NCBI GenBank assembly: GCA_047495785.1 | Contig: JBLDXI010000007.1 | Location: forward strand, 3,472,001-3,536,000 | Direction: 5' to 3' | DNA from: Lepidodermella squamata | Lineage: Eukaryota > Gastrotricha | Length of the DNA stretch: 64,000 nucleotides | In this document: piece after piece, positions 12,683-24,902 of the stretch | How the letters are laid out: each line of letters begins with the position of its first letter | Position numbering within the stretch: the first letter of the stretch is position 1 | Program-made: the position numbers and the translations under genes | Notes under the pieces: model-generated | Told to the model about the DNA's origin: nothing | The model's input: the letters and a program-made list of their open reading frames with translations, nothing else | Databases searched by the model: none

Positions 12683-15600
12683 TCACGTCTTGGATCGCTG
12701 ATCGTCACATTTGCTGACATCTTCCTGAAAATTACAAAGAGTATTTTAGCTTAAAAAATTTTAAAAAAATGGGACATGAAAAATAACAATCGGGTAGAGT
12801 TAATTGGTTTGGGAAAAATCCCCGATTTTCCGATTTTTTACTCATCGAAATTGCAAAAATTTCAAAAATATCAAAATTTGAATTTTAAAATAAATTCATT
12901 TTTCAGTTCTCTCTTAAATGAATAGTTTTCAAAATATTTAAAAATATTTAAAAAAATAATAATCACTTACATGATGGTTGTCACTGGCACATTTGCTAGG
13001 AACACGGCGCTCCCTTGGCATTTTGAGAATGCCACACTGCTCGTCGTTCTCTTCGTCGAATTCCAAAGTCTTGTTGCCAAGAATTCTCACGTAGAACTCA
13101 TTCCGCTCACAAATGCAATTGCTATCCACCACCAGCAGGACCAGATTAGTTTTCGGAATGATTTGGGCTCGCCAAGACTTTGTACAGTTAGAGAAGCTAT
13201 CGATATAGGAAAATTAAGTAAAAATTCATACATTTGAAATTTCCGCCTACTCTTCTCCTCGCAAGTTTCGCCTCTTTGTCCCGTTTACTGTCCCCTGGCA
13301 GTTGCGACACCTGCCATCTATGGTAACGTCTCGACAGGAGGAACAATCGCGGCAATTCTCCGTCAACTGGCCACTCAATCTCGAGGCTTTATAGTTCAGT
13401 CTGAAGGCCTTGTAGCGCTTTGTGCAAACTTTGCGACCCAGCAGTTTGCCTTGTTTTTTGGCTGATGGGTTTGGAATATTGAAACGCCCCGCCCTGAATA
13501 ATCATGAGTGAACTGAAATTCTTACATTTACTTCAGGCTTACATGGTTTGATTGATTGTACATTCCCAAAAGTCGTCGGTCAGCTCTCCATCCCCTAGAG
13601 CTGATTTGCAATCTACAGGAATTTCAATCGCAGGAGCGAAAATCTCATCTGAAAAAATAATGAACTACTGTAAATCTTTGAAATTAGCGCGAAATTTACG
13701 GAAAATGCTGACGAGCAGGAAAAATGAGGTAACTATGAATTTTCGGATGAATACTAATGCATGGTAAGTTATTGAGCAGGAACATCGAAACATGAGGCTG
13801 AAAGGCTGTAAATTGAAAAAATTACTTCAAAATTGTTAGAAATTCTAATATTTACGTTATTGAGGCCAATCGCACTGCTACGCTCATCATAAATGGCGCA
13901 AATCGCTTGATAGTCGTCGAATATTAGACTTGAATAGCAATTAAGTATTATTTTAATATTCCCACAGTTTTGTGCCTCACATTTCGTAAAGACTGCTCCA
14001 GGTTCTGCTTGATTTATCACCCTTTGGAATCTCCACATTTTCGTCGATAATTTCCTCATAATTTGTAAGCTGAATGAACACGTTGGGATCAAAATCTCTC
14101 ATCGGTTTTCCAATCTAAAAAAGCAATATTACTAAAGGTCTTATGAATGTTGGGAAACCCCACCAAAGCCTCATTTTGAGAGTAAACAATAAAACCATGG
14201 TCGTCCAGTAACAAGCAAGTGGTTGTATTTGTGCATAGTAGGGAGCATCTTCTCCCTGTATCATCACACGGCTGAGAGAAGACTAGATCGGACAAATTTT
14301 TAGCCGGCATTTCAATCCCAGCTACGGCTACAGCTGTTCGACCAATATTCCCCACAGTGGTCATTTGCTGCACGAAAAGCGCCTGCGAAAGGATTACTCT
14401 TCTTGGGGTTTGTATGGCTAAATTTTAATTTCGAAAAAAATTTACAAATAATGATTTCAGCATTCAGCCAATTTTCTTACTATTTGGAATTGTGACCATT
14501 ATCCTTTCCGGGCCAGCTTCGACCGCTCGTTCATAGTAAGCCTCTCGAATGGTTTCAGGGTGTAGATTGATGAAATCTGACTCAGAGTGGTCTGGTGTTA
14601 TGTACCTAGTCAAGCCACTTCGGGTCGCAATAAATATCATCGACATCCCATGTTTCGCGCTGAAAAACTTGAGACCATCAAACAGCCGCTCCGAGGTATC
14701 ATTTGTAATTTCAGCGTCGAAGAGTAAGTTTTCGATAGTTTCAACGTCGCATTTGCCGTGGCTGAAATGGGTCCAGCCTTCCTTACCAAGGCCAATGTAT
14801 TTGAGCAGGGTTTTCTGGAACTTCTTCTCAAACATCCACTCTTGCATGTCCTCTCGTAGTTGCTCCATGTGGAAGGCCTTGATACGCTCCACGCACTTCG
14901 CCTCGTTGAAAGTGTAACTTTCGATTGTTGTATTGTATTCTGTAGTGAAAGTCATCCTTTCCAGAGCCTCAGGGCTGTAAGAAGCGTTGTGAAGGTCAGC
15001 TATCAAACTATAAAGAAAAATTAGTAAATTAGTTCATTCCTATACTTCAATTATTACTCACCTTTGATTGTACATTTTGTGGGTATCATTGGAACCAAGA
15101 AATGCCTCGTCCATAAGCTTCCTTAGGTGACTGCAGTAGTCCTCAGGCAATTCGCTAGGCTCAAGTGACTCCAGCACGTCAGTCGCTTCGGTTAGATTGA
15201 AATTCTCCGCGTATTCGTGGTACATTTCCGTCAGCTGCTCTATATAATCGTCTTGGTTGACTGCTAACTCTGACGCGTTGAAGTGGCAATAACTCCACTG
15301 GGACGGTACTTTAGTGTTAAGACCTTCCCTTGGCTCTAAGACCGTCATATCAGCTTCACTGATGTCAACTCTCGCATCGATTCCAACAAAGCCGTAATCG
15401 TTGTGATCGTCTTTCAACCCCGGGATCGCTATTCCAAGAGTAAACGGCGTGAACGGGATCTGAGTATAGTGATAATGCATGCCCAAAACTTTGGGTCTCG
15501 TATTATTATCCCGCATCTTCAAAGTCATAGTCCATTTGTGGCCTGTCTCTGCTCGGACCATGCCATTTCTTAGATCGGATTTGTAATCAGGCAGACTTGA

Positions 15601-17891
15601 GTTCGCTCGCTCCATCACCTCAAGCAATCTATGCATTGCACCTGCCAAGTCGCTTTTGTTAACGCCTTTGTAGGATATCGTTCCGTTTTCTAAGTAATAA
15701 GGCACCGGCCCATTGTAAGCATTTCTCATTAGTTTATACCAACGGCTAGGCTCGAAGGCAGTTTCCAGCTTAGCTATGTCGACATTGGTGTAGTCAGGCG
15801 CGTCGAATGGAGGGACGTAGTCGGGATGAAAGAGGACAAATCCATTGTGGTTAACAGCGAACGCATAAGCATTGACACCAAGTTTAGGAGGAGGCACGAA
15901 TGATCGGAAGAAATGAATTGGCAAATCAGTTCCGATCACTCCGAGAAGTTGTTGTTTACTCTAAAATACATAAAAATAGCGTAAAATGGATATAAATTCG
16001 AAGATATTGGCTTATACTGAGTCTGGTTTCTTATCGAAAACAGGAGCTGCAACCGAAGCCATCAATCTCATATCGGGCATACTATTCTATATTAAAAACA
16101 ACTCCTTACAGTCATCACCAAGCCTAAGTCATAAGTCTCACTTTGACGGTAACTTTCTTCTTCGGAGTTCCAGACCGACGAGTTCCAGATGACTTGGCAC
16201 TTGCATACTCGTATTCCTGTCAATAGTTTAATTTAGGAAAATGTGTGCCCTTAGACGTTTGCCACTTACCGCTTCGTCTATGTAAACGCCTGTCCAGGTC
16301 ACATCGTTGAAATCGGCTAGAGCTAAAGGTCTCGCCAATGTCGTAACATACTGCTTCATATTGTCCTGAACAGCAGCTATAGTTTTGATCTCGACGTAGT
16401 AGCCTTTGTTATTACAAGCCATTTTATTGATTTCCGGGTTGTAGCTGGCGTCTTCTCCAATAAGGAAGCTAAATACTCTGACTTGAGACAATCCTAGGTC
16501 TGTTGGATTTGGATTGTTGTATTTCGCGAAAATGTAGTCGTAGGTTTCATGAGCTCCATCAGTTATCAGCATAATCGCTCGATTACACATTGAACCTACC
16601 CGCTCTTCCGCGGTTTTGTTGAATAATTTAAAAGCCTCGATGAGAGCTGTTTCGAAGTCAGCCATATTTTTCGTATCTATCTTCCTCAACTTTCTCTTTA
16701 ATCTCTGAAAATTGGCAAAATTAGATATTTCAGAATTATTGAATAGTTTTACCTCTTTGTTCTCGGCTGTAGCTTGAAGTAAGGTCCCATTGAAGCATTG
16801 ATCAACGTAGGACACATTGTTAGTTTGTACTTGAATAATATTGAAAAAATCGTCCTCTCCTAATGTCTTTAAAATGTGGTCGATTGTGTAAGTTGCGATG
16901 CGAAACCTCAACCCGGTCATAGAGCCACTCGTATCGATCAGAATGACCAAATCTTTGGGCGAACAACTCGCTTGGACGTACCAACCCTTCGTACGACAGT
17001 CGAACATTTCGACTCTATCAGGAAATGTCGCCCATTTAGAGCCGGGGAATACTCGATAGAACCCTAGGGCTGAGCCGAAATATTGCCAATAGATAGTTTT
17101 GTCCTCATCTCGATTCTCTCGAAACTGATCATTCAACCGCATTGTCCACCTTGCTCCATTATTGATCTCCTTCGAGCCATCGAACACGTTTGTAGGGACA
17201 TGGACCACACTATGCGTCAAATTGACGTCTGCCTTAAAATGAGTATCATAATGCAGCTCCATGTTACGGAATGGGTTGTTCAAAGTGAAATCCTTGTCCT
17301 TCAAATGCGGCCGGTTGATGCGTTTTGCGTTGAAGTAGGTGATACCCTTGAGGCTAGGATCGAATTCATATAGGGTATAAGCCTGTTCTCCGGCTTTCAC
17401 TGACCGCTTCACCGCATCCATTTTCTGCTTCATTTTCAGCTCGAGTTCGTCAGATATCAACTGGGTAAGCATGACGCCATCTATTTGAACCAGGGTCCCG
17501 GTTAGAGGGGGCCGATCAGGGCGTAGCTCGTCTACAGGGCGGCGGCATTCCTCTGTTCTTTGGTCGGGTGGTTGTAGCGTGCACTGGTACTTCTAGAAAA
17601 TCAGTATGTGCCTGAAACTTCTGAAATCAAACCCTGAAAATTTACCAATTGGTAGTAAAGGCGTTGCGTGGCATTGCTTAGAACATCGCTGATCTGTTTG
17701 CTAGCTTCATCCGCTAGAATTTTGAGGCTTTTCTGCAAGTCTTTGATCGGAACCTGCTGCTGCTTCGAAAGAGAGGCGGAAGCCGAGCCTGAAGTTGTCT
17801 TCTGCCGGCCAGAATATCTCCTCTCTTCGCGCACATCCAAAAATCCGTAGGAAGCAGGTAAAAATACCAAGACAAAGGCAAGCGGTCTCAT
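12683..17891 (-). CDS. voltage-gated calcium channel alpha2/delta subunit
   Basis: A complete multi-exon gene. The first exon (17891-17646) encodes a signal peptide (MRPLAFVLVFLPASYG). Exons at 17592-16753, 16704-16270, 16216-16142, 16086-16018, 15960-15062 and 15007-14481 were placed exactly; further short exons run to the stop at 12683. Domain order matches the family: VWA_N with QYFGSALGFYRVFPGSKW, a VWA domain with an intact MIDAS motif (DTSGSMTG), Cache-type modules (MASVAAPVFD, LGVIGTDLP, GFVLFHPD), then the DDYQ.IC and Cys-rich region, IPKTNLVLLVVDSNC and the ERRVPSKC ending. These proteins traffic and modulate Cav channels at the plasma membrane and synapses, and are cleaved into alpha2 and delta. 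The modelled C-terminus (SKCDDQRSKT) lacks the hydrophobic GPI/TM tail usual in the family, so another terminal exon may have been missed. Confidence 0.9.
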
Positions 17892-18284
17892 TTATAAGCC
17901 GATAGCGTGATAACAATAAGGATGAATGATGAGATCATCATCCGAGAGTTGTCACACAATAATGTTTACGCCCCTATAGTGGCTCAATTAGGTGCCAAGA
18001 TCAAGCGCGAAGATGTTTTTGTAAGACTCGCACATCGTACGCATTATCGATCGTGCTCTTTATCGCATCGTTATCTTTGAGACGCGCTAGGGCCATGCTG
18101 ATTGTTTTGCTAATTGTGAGAGGAAAAAGTGTCGATTGAAAAAACAACCCGTACCCGTTCGTGTTTTACACTCGCGCACTGCATCAATAGCAATTTTTTT
18201 CAGATAGCTGGGGTTGGCCAGATATCATTACGTTTTTATTGATTTACTACTCGAATTGAATTGTTAACGGTTTTTAATATCGAT
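17892..18284. other. spacer between ABCG 3' end and alpha2/delta 5' end
   Basis: This spacer of about 390 bases should carry the alpha2/delta promoter on the minus strand and the 3' flank of the ABCG gene. No clear TATA box or coding exon was seen. Confidence 0.4.
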
Positions 18285-20807
18285 TCAACCGTCATTCTTG
18301 TGCCTGTTTGTTCGGATCAGTAATACTATGAAAGCAATCACTCGAAAGCCGATCAAAAGCATAACTACGGCAAAAGCGTTGCGAGTTACATCACCAGCTG
18401 AAAAGCCGTAGAACTCCAAAACACTTGGTCCGTCCCTAAAACAAGCAGCATTGGCGTCTTGGATGAAACTCGGCTCGCATTCAAGCTCAGTGATATCAGC
18501 CCACTGGTTGATTTGAAGCAGCTCGTTTGCGTAGTAGGTCGGCGATATGTAGCACATCCATCGAATCCATTCAGGCATTGTTGATAGGTTGATGTACATA
18601 CCGGCAGTGTACGAAAGAAACGGTCCCTGAAATTAAAATGAAATGAAATGATTTCAAATTCGAACCAATTTCTTACCATTGCTCGCCTGACACCATTGGA
18701 GATGGCAGGGTTATCCACCGAGAATCCCACTACGTAACCTAATCCCGTCGCTGTCCATCCAGCCGAGCAATGAATCAAGTACGCCAAGAAAAAATGGGCA
18801 GCCGTTCGTTGTAAATTTGAGCTCAAGTAGATGATGGTCACAAAAGCTAACGAGAAGAACGCGTTCGCAGGAATGTCGACCATGCACATGGATAAAAAAT
18901 GCGCGAAAGGCGAGTACAGGGACGCTTGTTGCTCTCTCAGGTACACCGGCATTAGTTTAGGAATGGCCTGAGCGTAAGGGTCCAAGTTCTCCCAAACTGA
19001 AAAATCCCGAACTAATGCAATTTTATAAATAATTGAAGGAACTTACTAGCCAAAGTAGACATTTGATACAGAAGCCCGATAAAGTTATTCGTTCCTTTCT
19101 GATTGTAAGACTGATTTGCGAATAACAAGGCGTAGATTCCTCCGAAGAAAATTGTACCAAAAATACGACCTCCAATCAAACTCTTGGTACGAAAAGCTGT
19201 CTTGTATCCCCGCCAAATGGTCATCTTGTACTGAGTTAGCGCCGATGCTGGGTCTAATCCGGCAGCAATTCTTTGCTCGAGTATCGTTGAACCAGCAGCG
19301 GCGTCATTGCCGTATCGCTTGCTCGCAGTTTTAACATCCTCTCGGATTGTTTTGTAATACTTGCTGCGTTTGAATAGCTCAGCCATTGCGTCTGCTTTCC
19401 GAATTTGAGCCTTGTTCATGTACAGCATAGACATCTCAGCCTCTGTTAGGTCAACAACTGTTGAAGCATCGTCGTTATCAGGCTTACGTTTTTTCGCTGC
19501 AAGTGCTGGTGGCATTTCGAATTGAACTAAATTGGACGACAGTACCGAGAGGACGTGATCGAAAGGGTTGTAAGATTCTGGACAGTCATGACCGATTGAG
19601 CTGAAGTAATCCGTCACAGTTCGGGCTGATCCGAGGTAAACCACTTGGCCTTCACTTAGGACCATAACATTGTCAATGAGACTAATTATCTCTGAGGAAG
19701 GCTGGTGGAGGGTACTAAAAAGTGACATGTAAGACCAGAAATCTGGATTAAAAGTCAACTTACCAAACAACAGTTTTCCCTCTATCGGCGAGATGTTTCA
19801 TTGCTGGAGAAAAGGATGGAATGGAATAAGGTATTTCGGAAAGGAAGCTTTGAATTACCTGCCGCGATTTCTGATGCCATGAAGGAATCGAGGCCGGTTG
19901 TTGGTTCATCACAGAAAAATACGCTTGGATTAGTTAGAATTTCAGTGGCGAAAGCCAGTCGCTTTCTCTCACCACCTGACAGCGTCTTTTTGCCAACATG
20001 TTCGCCGGATTGGCCTCCGATAATGACATCAAAGCACTTTGTCATTCCCAATTCGTGGAGAATCGATCGAATCTTCTCGTGGCGATCCTTATCCGAGTAA
20101 CGCTCACCAGACATTCTCAACTTCGAATGAAACCACATGTGTTCGCCTATTTAATTTGCGTTATTTTGAAAACGTTTTTGAGTGGAAAGAAAAACGTACC
20201 AACAGTGAGGCTCGGGTGGAAGACATCGTCTTGCTGTAAGAACGCTGAAACTTTCGCGATGTCTTTACCAATCACAGCTCCATTCGCTTTAACTTTACCA
20301 CTGATAATAAAATCAGCAGCTAATTCAGTCTGTCCTGATGAAAGCAACTTACCTCACGACGAGATTTCGCTGGATTTTGCCCATTATAACGTTCATTAAA
20401 GTCGATTTACCTGAGCCACTGCTGCCAATTATCGCAAGAACTTGCCCAGGTTTAGCGATGCCATAAGCGTTTCGGAGAATCGGCTTCTTCAGCACACTAG
20501 ATGTGATTTCTTTACCACTTCGTCTGAGGAAACTGGGCAGCTTGTCTGCGAATGACTTCTCCCTGTTATCTACAGGTAGGTGGACTGATACGTGAGACCA
20601 GGCTAGGGTTATCCGATTTTCTGGCGCTGTGTAGCTGGAGTACTGGTCGAAGCCTTGGTAATTATCAGAAGAGTTAGCGCCGATCTCGAAGGCCGATGAC
20701 AAGAACAAATCTTCGCCATTCGGCTCTTCCCGTAAGGACTTGAAAGCATTTTCTCGAGACGGCCGCCGAACACGCGGTTCAAATTCTGGTGGCTCAAAGG
20801 AGGCCAT
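18285..20807 (-). CDS. ABCG (White-type) half transporter
   Basis: Seven exons (20807-20353, 20300-20200, 20146-19859, 19803-19764, 19714-19047, 18996-18677, 18626-18285) sum to 737 aa, the usual size for an ABCG half transporter. The N-terminal nucleotide-binding domain has Walker A (GSSGSGKST), a Q-loop (FLQQDDVFHPSLTVG), the ABC signature (LSGGERKR), Walker B with D-loop (VFFCDEPTTGLDS) and the H-loop region (TLHQPSSEI). The C-terminal half has the ABC2-type membrane domain with about six hydrophobic spans (for example FGTIFFGGIYALLF and MCMVDIPANAFFSLAFVTII) and the ABCG-typical large last extracellular loop with several Cys before the final span. The protein must dimerise to work. In animals this family moves pigment precursors, sterols or other lipids; the substrate here is unknown. 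The 40-nt fourth exon is unusually small but keeps phase. Confidence 0.93.
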
Positions 20808-21458
20808 AAATTGCCGGGGTATTACAAATAATTTTTGTTACAGCCGCTAACGGACTAAAATTGGTGAGTTTGTAGTGATAACTCGTTACGAGTAATGTCC
20901 AATTGCAGATAAACCAGCTACGTTGCTGATAAGGCTTAGATAAGCGCGCAGTTACCATTCTTCTGATAACATCTATTTATCAGTTATCTAATTATAAATT
21001 GATTCTCTTAGTCACGCGCAACTTTGCGCACCACCTAGCGATGATTAGAGTTAGAACGAGGAATTTTGAGGTGTTTCGCGAAAGCAAAAATCCCTTTCCG
21101 GGGAGCCCATTTTAAACGGCGTCTTTCTCTTTTCCGACGCATGCATCGAAGGTAGGGCAAGTTCGACGATAACTGAACACGAAAAACGAAAACAATAAAA
21201 ATACTCCATTGCTTTAGTTGCTTCTAGTTTAGCAAATATTGCTTCCGCCTTCCGCCTTAAAACTTAAAACCGATAAAGATTCCTTTATTTGTAATTTGTA
21301 CACGCTGTTTTAGCCTCAGTCAGAATCAAATAGACAACAAGAAGTAAAGTAAAGTAAAACGAATATCTTACAACATCAGCGAAGGTTAAGTACTATTAAG
21401 AAAAGAATACAAATATGTGAATGATTCGTGTCAGGTTGTAAAAACAGTTTGAATTTTC
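20808..21458. other. intergenic region upstream of ABCG
   Basis: The stretch contains the likely ABCG promoter (minus strand) and the 3' flank of the next minus-strand gene. A short GTAAA-type direct repeat (AAGTAAAGTAAAGTAAA) lies near 21342-21358. No gene was seen. Confidence 0.4.
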
Positions 21459-24084
21459 TCAGTTTGATTGTTCTGAGAATATCGCGTGCAATTTTCGTAC
21501 GAATATCAAGCCAAGGTTTAGCCCGACACACAAAATTATAGTTAGCGATAAGGCCAAGCGTTGATATTCTTGTTCCTTGAAAATTAGCCCTGCTATGACG
21601 CCGCCACATGACAGTAGTATAATCGACCCGTAGAAGCTGTAAATGACTGCTTTGAGGTCATTAACCGTATTCAAGGTTTTCTGCAAAATCATCAAATAAA
21701 CATCTGCCGATAATTTTTAAGAAGCCAATCAACTCACCGATCGTAGGGCGTAAGCTAGCAGTCCTCCTCGGATGCTAAGAATTGCGAAAATTGCGCAGAA
21801 TGTCCCTAATACTCCCTGAGCCAAAGCGGAATCCCCTAATTCGCATTTGTATGTGATGGTATGATAGGCTACTTCTGCCCCGAATTCAGACCCATCGACT
21901 TTGCTGAGGTAACGCGTAGTTAGCATTGGCGAGAATAGGAACCAAATGGCAAGCATAAGAATGCACGCAGCTAAAGTAACCGAACCAACCAACAACGTGA
22001 AGCGGGTAATCAGCTTTCTGTTCAAAGGCCCTTCTGGAACATTATTGCTTGACGTCTTCGGGGCGGGGGTAGACGAACGGCTTACCAAAGTTGGCCTCGA
22101 AAGCTTAGAAATGTTTCGGCCAAGTGATACACTTCTGATAGACGCCGATATCTTGAAAGCCAGAAATAGCTTAGCTGTCATACTGTACAGAAGGATTCCA
22201 ATACCCACCAAGAGAGAACTTAATGAGGCCATGCAGTTCAGACCTAATGACTCGTCATAGCTTGGAGATTGAATAAGGGCGGAAATCAGCATCCACATGT
22301 TACCAATTAGAATGATGTAATTGAACACAGGCAATGACTTCTTGACCAAAAGTGATCGTCTCTTGAGGGACAAGACCAATAAAATGCCGAAGACAAAAAT
22401 AAGTTCAAAGCTTGAAGCAAAGACGATCGAGATGTAGCTCGACATTGATAGAAGAGGGGATTCTAATTCGACTATGAGGAGCTCATCAAAAGGTGCATTG
22501 CCGCTAGGTGTCCGCCAGTCGACAGGAAATGGGCCCATTGTAACTTCCTTTGACCCACTCAGATAAACTGCCACTGGTCGCATTGTCAAAGTTGAGCTAT
22601 TTTCGTATCTGTACTGGAAAAAAGCAAAAGCTACATCTCCGCCGGTGTTACGCGTGGTATTGCGCTCGAATCCAAGTTCGCCTATTTTCCCTTTGACCCG
22701 GGTTGAGAAGAGTGCTTGTTTCATTTCCTCAACAATGAAGGATCCATTTCTCTTGAAATTCTCGCTGTTAGTGGTCCAGTCTAACAGCGTTTGGTTCTTA
22801 CTGTTGAGGGATGCTTCGGTTGCGTTGAGAACGAACACCGCAAGTAGCAAAGGATCGTAGAACTGATCCCGCGTGCCCCATGCTTTTGATTGAGGACTGA
22901 CATCTACCCTAGATGCAATAGCTGAATCAAAATCTCTGGCTGAATTTCCGAGAGAGTCGACGCTAGCCCACTGCCCCAATTCCATAGTTGTAGCTTGGGT
23001 ATGAACGATAGTACTCTGCAAGACCTCACTGAGCATGGTTGTTGTGCACCAGCTGAAACGAAGGGGGTCGCTTTGTGTGTAAATACTTTTTGAAGGTACC
23101 AATATCACGTAACGAGGTCCGAAGAGGCCGAGGCGGTGGAACCAACAGGCCACTCTTGCCGAGTACAGGGCTCCGAGGAGAATAATCCGAGCATCTGATG
23201 CTTTCATTTCTTCTACTGTTGCCTGGACATCATCAGATTCTGGTGGGATGTTGTAAACGAAGGGAATTTTGAAAATCCCCAGCGTTTTCACTCCATATTT
23301 CGCCTCAAGCAATAGCGAGGCTTCGATTTCCATTTGATTATTCAAACCATACATTTCTGAAATCTGAGCCTTTTTCTGCCAGTTCATCATTCGCATGAAT
23401 TTGCCGACAGCGTCAACGGATTCGCTGAATGAAGGCGAGAGATTGAACAGGTTTTTCAGCAGGTCACGCCTCAAGTCCACTTCATCCATTATAGTTGCAA
23501 ACGTTATCTTTAAAAAATTGAATTGACTGTGATGCTCGCCAGAAAATGCCAGCTTACTTACAGATATGAAGTTATAGAACGGCAAGGTTGGACCGTTGTA
23601 GTAGTGGGCTGGGCAACTTGAGTGAATAAGGAGAGGCAATCTGTTCGAGGCCTTTCCATTTTCAGCCATCTTCGAATGGAAAGCTTCAATGCCTGGCGGT
23701 CTGCTACACTGCAAAAATAGGCGAAATTAGGTATATCAAGTTGCATTTCTGCCTTCTCCTCCACTCATAATAATTCAACCTGATATAGAAACTCACGTAA
23801 TCATTGTATGGGTCGATAGCAAGCTCGTATTTAGCGAGAAGATTCGGGATATTAGATAGCGAATCCAACACATAACGCATAGCTTCGGTTGTTATGGGCC
23901 CGTTATTTATCGATGGGGTGCCAAAATAATTACAAGATGCCAACAGACTAATGACCGGGCGGGAATCATTTGGGTTGTAGTTTGTTCGGAATACCCGCTT
24001 TGGCATGGGGCTATCCATCTGTAATTTCTGACCGTTAGATATCAAAAACATACATGCAACTGCAAATGCGATCACCAACATCAC
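21459..24084 (-). CDS. GABA-B-type class C GPCR, copy 1 (divergent)
   Basis: Four exons (24084-23797, 23708-23562, 23507-21738, 21680-21459) give 808 aa. A signal peptide (MMLVIAFAVACMFLISNG) is followed by a periplasmic-binding-type ligand domain (PNDSRPVISLLASCNYFG through LLLAVFVLNATE, near residues 30-460). There is no Cys-rich domain before the membrane, which favours the GABA-B over the mGluR subtype. A seven-helix domain follows, starting near ISIVFASSFELIFVFGILLV and containing LLVGIGILLYSMTAKLFLAF (TM3). This copy is the most divergent of the five in the window and the only one with several introns in the ligand domain. Metabotropic signalling at the cell surface is expected; the ligand is not predictable. 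Confidence 0.8.
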
Positions 24085-24902
24085 TGTTCGCTAAAAGGTT
24101 CTAATGTAGTAGGTAGATATGTAGCTGATCATACTTTCAACCAGTTGACTTATTTGATGAACAGTTGCGACGAGCATTGACCACGGATTTAAGTGTGTCG
24201 CGTTCCAGGAAACCGTGGAATTTCGTGTGCTTCTAATATGACATTTCTGAGTGACACATCATTCAACCTAGCGTCTCTTTTTTCACTATTCGCGGAATAA
24301 AAGACAATTTATTAAGGCCGGGTAGATGCCAGTTTCCTGTCGTCTATATTTATTTTTATATTTCCTACCCTTTGTCGTCCAGTTTGAACCCTAGGCTAAT
24401 ATCAACTGCTAAATCCTGTCAATGCGTTCGAGATGACTTTATTGACAATATCCTATACACAAGCAATACGATATTTCCTGCAAGCCACCGAAGCACGCAA
24501 CATGTAGTTGGATGTTCAACATAGATAGATAAAGCATCCGTTAGTGGGTTAGTAGGCTAAGCTAGAATAATGTAGATGAACGGGGTCACGAACGATATAA
24601 AACTGTTCCACTTCCGTTATTTTACATTCGCATATCAATCGGCGCCACTCAACAACCTCGCACCCTACACGACATAGATTTATGTGCGATAAAATATGCG
24701 TGATGCAAATTCATTCTTGCAACAAGAAATTCAATTAGATTCCAGAAGAATAGGGTAAATAGCGATCAAGGGTAAAAGAAACTGAGAGATGATGGTGAAT
24801 CAGAAATCGGCAACATTCAGCCCAGAAATAAAATCCCAATAGCGAAGCTTGACAGGGATCACAAACTTGAAAATAATTCATGTATCGCAAATGATTGATA
24901 GA
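24085..24902. other. intergenic region
   Basis: This is the flank between the 5' end of GABA-B-type copy 1 and the 3' end of the EGF-family gene; both genes are on the minus strand. No open frame with coding character or recognised RNA gene was found. Confidence 0.4.

Noticed and set aside
14101-14170. Unspliced continuation of the alpha2/delta frame ending near 14090
   Set aside because: A 57-nt intron (donor after NEAL, acceptor TTTTTTAG) removes the stop and restores the family pattern (IGKPMRDFDPNVF).
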